NCBI GenBank assembly: GCA_030731175.1 | Contig: JANQUM010000141.1 | Coordinates: 1 to 7,312 of the forward strand | Length of the DNA: 7,312 bases | Source of the DNA: Spirosomataceae bacterium | GTDB taxonomy: Bacteria; Bacteroidota; Bacteroidia; Cytophagales; Spirosomataceae | Direction of reading: 5' to 3' | Part shown: piece after piece, positions 5,415 through 7,312 of the stretch | Layout of the letters: every line of letters starts with the position of its first letter | How positions within the stretch are numbered: the first letter of the stretch is position 1 | Notes under the pieces: model-generated | Databases searched by the model: none | The model's input: the letters and a program-made list of their open reading frames with translations, nothing else | Told to the model about the DNA's origin: nothing | Position numbers and translations under genes: made by a program

Positions 5415-7130
5415 ATGCTTTTAAGCGAACAAGAGATTTTACGAAGAAAAAAACGCCAACAATTGATGGATTTGGGCATTGACCCGTATCCTGCCGAACA
5501 ATTTGAAGTGAACGTTTCGGCGGCTGACATCGAGAAAAACTACGAAAAACGTAAGATTGACTACAAAAATATCAGCATTGCGGGGCGTTTGATGAATTTC
5601 CGAATCATGGGAAGTGCCTCGTTTGCTGAGCTACAAGATAGCACAGGAACAATTCAGCTCTACTTTCGACGAGATGACCTTTGCCCGGATGAAGACAAAA
5701 CGATGTACAATACCGTTTTCAAGAAATTACTCGACATCGGCGATTTTATCGGAGTAACGGGCTACGTTTTCACCACGCAAACCGGAGAAATTTCGATTCA
5801 CGTTACTTCGTTCAAAATTTTAAGTAAAACGCTTCGTCCGCTGCCGGTTGTAAAACGCGACGACGACGGAAACGTGTACGACGGTTTCACCGACCCCGAA
5901 CAACGATTCAGAATGCGTTACGTGGATTTGGTGGTGAACCCGCAAGTGAAAGATATTTTCGTGAAACGGGCAAAAGTCATCAGCACCATGCGAGGCACTT
6001 TTGACGATAAAGGTTGGCTGGAAGTTGAAACGCCGATTTTGCAGCCCGTTCACGGCGGTGCGGCGGCTCGTCCGTTTGAAACGCACCACAACTCGTTGGA
6101 TATGCAACTCTACATGAGAATTGCCAACGAATTATACCTAAAACGCTTGATTGTTGGCGGTTTTGACGGCGTTTATGAGTTCGGTAAAATGTTCCGCAAC
6201 GAAGGTATGGACCGTACGCACAACCCCGAATTTACGGCGATGGAGCTTTACGTAGCCTACAAAGATTACAACTGGATGATGGAAATGACCGAGAATTTAC
6301 TCGAAAAAGTAGCGGAAGCGGTTACGGGTTCGTCAAAGGTGAAATCTTGGGGAAATGAAATCGAGTTTTCTGGCCCTTACGAGCGACTAAGCATTCTCGG
6401 TTCTATCGAAAAATACACGGGCGTAAACGTGGAAGGAAAATCTGAAGCCGAACTGAAAACGCTCTGTAAAGAATGGAACATCGAAGTGGACGAAACGATG
6501 GGCGTTGCAAAATTAATCGACGAAATTTTCGGGGAAAAAGTGGAAGCAAACCTCATTCAGCCGACGTTCATCACGGATTATCCGGTGGAGATGTCGCCGC
6601 TGACAAAAAAGCACCGCAGCAAGCCCGGTTTGGTAGAGCGTTTTGAGTTATTTATCAACGGAAAAGAAGTAGCAAATGCCTACTCAGAGTTAAACGATCC
6701 GATTGACCAACGGGAGCGTTTTGAGCAGCAACTAAAACTTGCCGAACGCGGCGACGACGAGGCAATGGCGATGGACGAAGACTTCCTCCGCTCACTTGAA
6801 TACGGAATGCCGACAACGTCAGGAATTGGTATCGGAATTGATCGTTTGACGATGATGCTGACTGACCAAACGAGTATTCAGGAAGTGCTTTTCTTCCCGC
6901 AGATGCGTCCTGAAAAGAAAATTGAAGTTGCCACCAATGCCGAGTACGAAGCACAGGGCGTTCCTACGGTTTGGATTCCGGCATTGCAAAAAATGGGTTT
7001 TATGACTATCGGGGCGTTGAAAGAAGCCAATACAAATAAGGTTTTCAACGACTTAGGCGGAATGCGTAAAAAACTCAAAATCGACGAAAAAATGCCTTCG
7101 AAAGAAGAGGTTGAAGGATGGATTGGTTGA
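5415..7130 (+). CDS. lysS: Lysyl-tRNA synthetase, class II, with C-terminal extension
   Basis: This cytoplasmic class II lysyl-tRNA synthetase joins lysine to tRNA-Lys using ATP. It has 571 residues, against about 500 in the E. coli enzyme. The N-terminal OB-fold anticodon-binding domain spans roughly 50-145 (ISIAGRLMNFRIMGSASF). The catalytic domain contains motif 1 (GWLEVETPIL, 200-209, followed by GGAAARPF), motif 2 with Arg261 in FRNEGMDRTHNPEF, and motif 3 with Arg477 in GIGIGIDRL. The core ends near residue 502 (FFPQMRPEKK). The remaining 69 residues, including GVPTVWIPALQKMGF and a Lys-rich stretch, look like a helix-hairpin-helix type module, which I associate with Bacteroidota LysRS. 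The ATG at 5415 is fixed by an in-frame TAA at 5406-5408. There is no clear Shine-Dalgarno sequence, which is usual for this phylum. It is transcribed alone, with its own promoter region and terminator. Confidence 0.97.
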   Translation: MLLSEQEILRRKKRQQLMDLGIDPYPAEQFEVNVSAADIEKNYEKRKIDYKNISIAGRLMNFRIMGSASFAELQDSTGTIQLYFRRDDLCPDEDKTMYNTVFKKLLDIGDFIGVTGYVFTTQTGEISIHVTSFKILSKTLRPLPVVKRDDDGNVYDGFTDPEQRFRMRYVDLVVNPQVKDIFVKRAKVISTMRGTFDDKGWLEVETPILQPVHGGAAARPFETHHNSLDMQLYMRIANELYLKRLIVGGFDGVYEFGKMFRNEGMDRTHNPEFTAMELYVAYKDYNWMMEMTENLLEKVAEAVTGSSKVKSWGNEIEFSGPYERLSILGSIEKYTGVNVEGKSEAELKTLCKEWNIEVDETMGVAKLIDEIFGEKVEANLIQPTFITDYPVEMSPLTKKHRSKPGLVERFELFINGKEVANAYSELNDPIDQRERFEQQLKLAERGDDEAMAMDEDFLRSLEYGMPTTSGIGIGIDRLTMMLTDQTSIQEVLFFPQMRPEKKIEVATNAEYEAQGVPTVWIPALQKMGFMTIGALKEANTNKVFNDLGGMRKKLKIDEKMPSKEEVEGWIG

Positions 7131-7159
7131 TAAACCGCTTCGCAATAAACAATCATCAA

Positions 7160-7192
7160 AAAGTCCGTCGCAGAAATTCTGTGACGGACTTT
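7160..7192. terminator. Bidirectional intrinsic terminator between lysS and the opposing gene
   Basis: AAAGTCCGTCGCAG (7160-7173) and CTGTGACGGACTTT (7179-7192) form a 14-bp stem around the loop AAATT, with one G-T position that is a G·U wobble in the plus-strand RNA. The arm ends in TTT on the plus strand. On the minus strand the hairpin is followed by CTTTTTGATG, a clear T run. It starts 29 bases after the lysS stop and 17 bases separate it from the stop of the opposing gene, so it can serve both. Confidence 0.88.
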
Positions 7193-7209
7193 ATCGTAAA
7201 AATCAAATT

Positions 7210-7312
7210 TCAAACCTTCGGAGCGGCAGCTAAAATAGCTTCCGAACAGCCTGCTTCGAACTTTTTGAAATTCTCGTTAAATAATTTTGCTAAATGAGAT
7301 AACTGCGATTTG
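7210..7312 (-). CDS. pckA: C-terminal end of probable phosphoenolpyruvate carboxykinase (ATP) (partial)
   Basis: The last 33 codons of a minus-strand gene run from the window edge to a TGA at 7210-7212. The encoded end, including LAKLFNENFKKFEAG and closing ILAAAPKV, matches the typical tail of ATP-dependent PEP carboxykinases: a helix of the form LAxLFxxNFxKF, then an Ala-rich stretch and a final xGPK- or APK-like end. That enzyme converts oxaloacetate and ATP to phosphoenolpyruvate and CO2 in gluconeogenesis. No active-site residue falls within the window, so the call rests only on the tail. It converges on lysS and shares the bidirectional terminator. Confidence 0.65.
   Translation of the reverse strand, partial: KSQLSHLAKLFNENFKKFEAGCSEAILAAAPKV

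Noticed and set aside
5820..6107. Long minus-strand frames inside lysS (also around 6655-6954 and 6878-7213).
   Set aside because: They lie opposite a certain, conserved gene and encode no recognisable domain. They are antisense shadows of lysS codons.
1..7312. A possible mobile element, phage, CRISPR or toxin-antitoxin system.
   Set aside because: I found no transposase or integrase motifs, no terminal repeats, no regularly spaced direct repeats and no small gene pairs of that type. Composition appears even across the window.

Overview
The window looks like chromosomal DNA from a Bacteroidota bacterium, probably of the Cytophagales kind. The evidence is exact matches to the Bacteroidota -7 promoter element (TAnnTTTG) before two genes, A/T-rich translation starts without an evident Shine-Dalgarno sequence, a lysyl-tRNA synthetase with the C-terminal extension I associate with this phylum, and a lipoprotein of a type I know from it. 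Base composition and codon use look even throughout. I see no insertion sequence, phage gene, tRNA, rRNA or CRISPR array. Genus cannot be read from this window.

Layout. At the left edge is the end of a plus-strand membrane protein with a basic tail (to 167). It overlaps, tail to tail, a minus-strand UbiA-like polytopic membrane protein (138-968), which appears to lack any ATG, GTG or TTG start at its true N-terminus. Upstream of it on the same strand lie an SDR oxidoreductase of the L-fucose dehydrogenase type (1045-1833) and an aldehyde dehydrogenase of the 2-oxoglutarate-semialdehyde type (1929-3491). These two form a likely catabolic pair, separated by a palindrome-bearing 95-bp gap. A divergent intergenic region of about 120 bp leads to a plus-strand TVP38/TMEM64 (DedA/VTT) membrane protein (3612-4280). 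This meets a minus-strand secreted lipoprotein (4282-5181) with a single base between the stop codons. After a 233-bp regulatory region, lysS runs on the plus strand (5415-7130). It faces the C-terminal end of a minus-strand gene, probably pckA (7210 to the edge), across a strong bidirectional terminator.

How the genes relate. The SDR and aldehyde dehydrogenase fit the first and last oxidation steps of a non-phosphorylating sugar or sugar-acid route: sugar to lactone, and 2-oxoglutarate semialdehyde to 2-oxoglutarate. The intermediate lactonase and dehydratases are not in the window, so this pathway is an inference. The UbiA-like gene may be co-transcribed or simply downstream. lysS, pckA, the DedA gene and the lipoprotein look like unrelated neighbours.

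I did not find a convincing new multi-gene system. The most interesting points are the SDR with Asn in place of the catalytic Lys, the apparent ATT (or other rare) start of the UbiA-like gene, the LysRS C-terminal extension, and several small non-coding structures.
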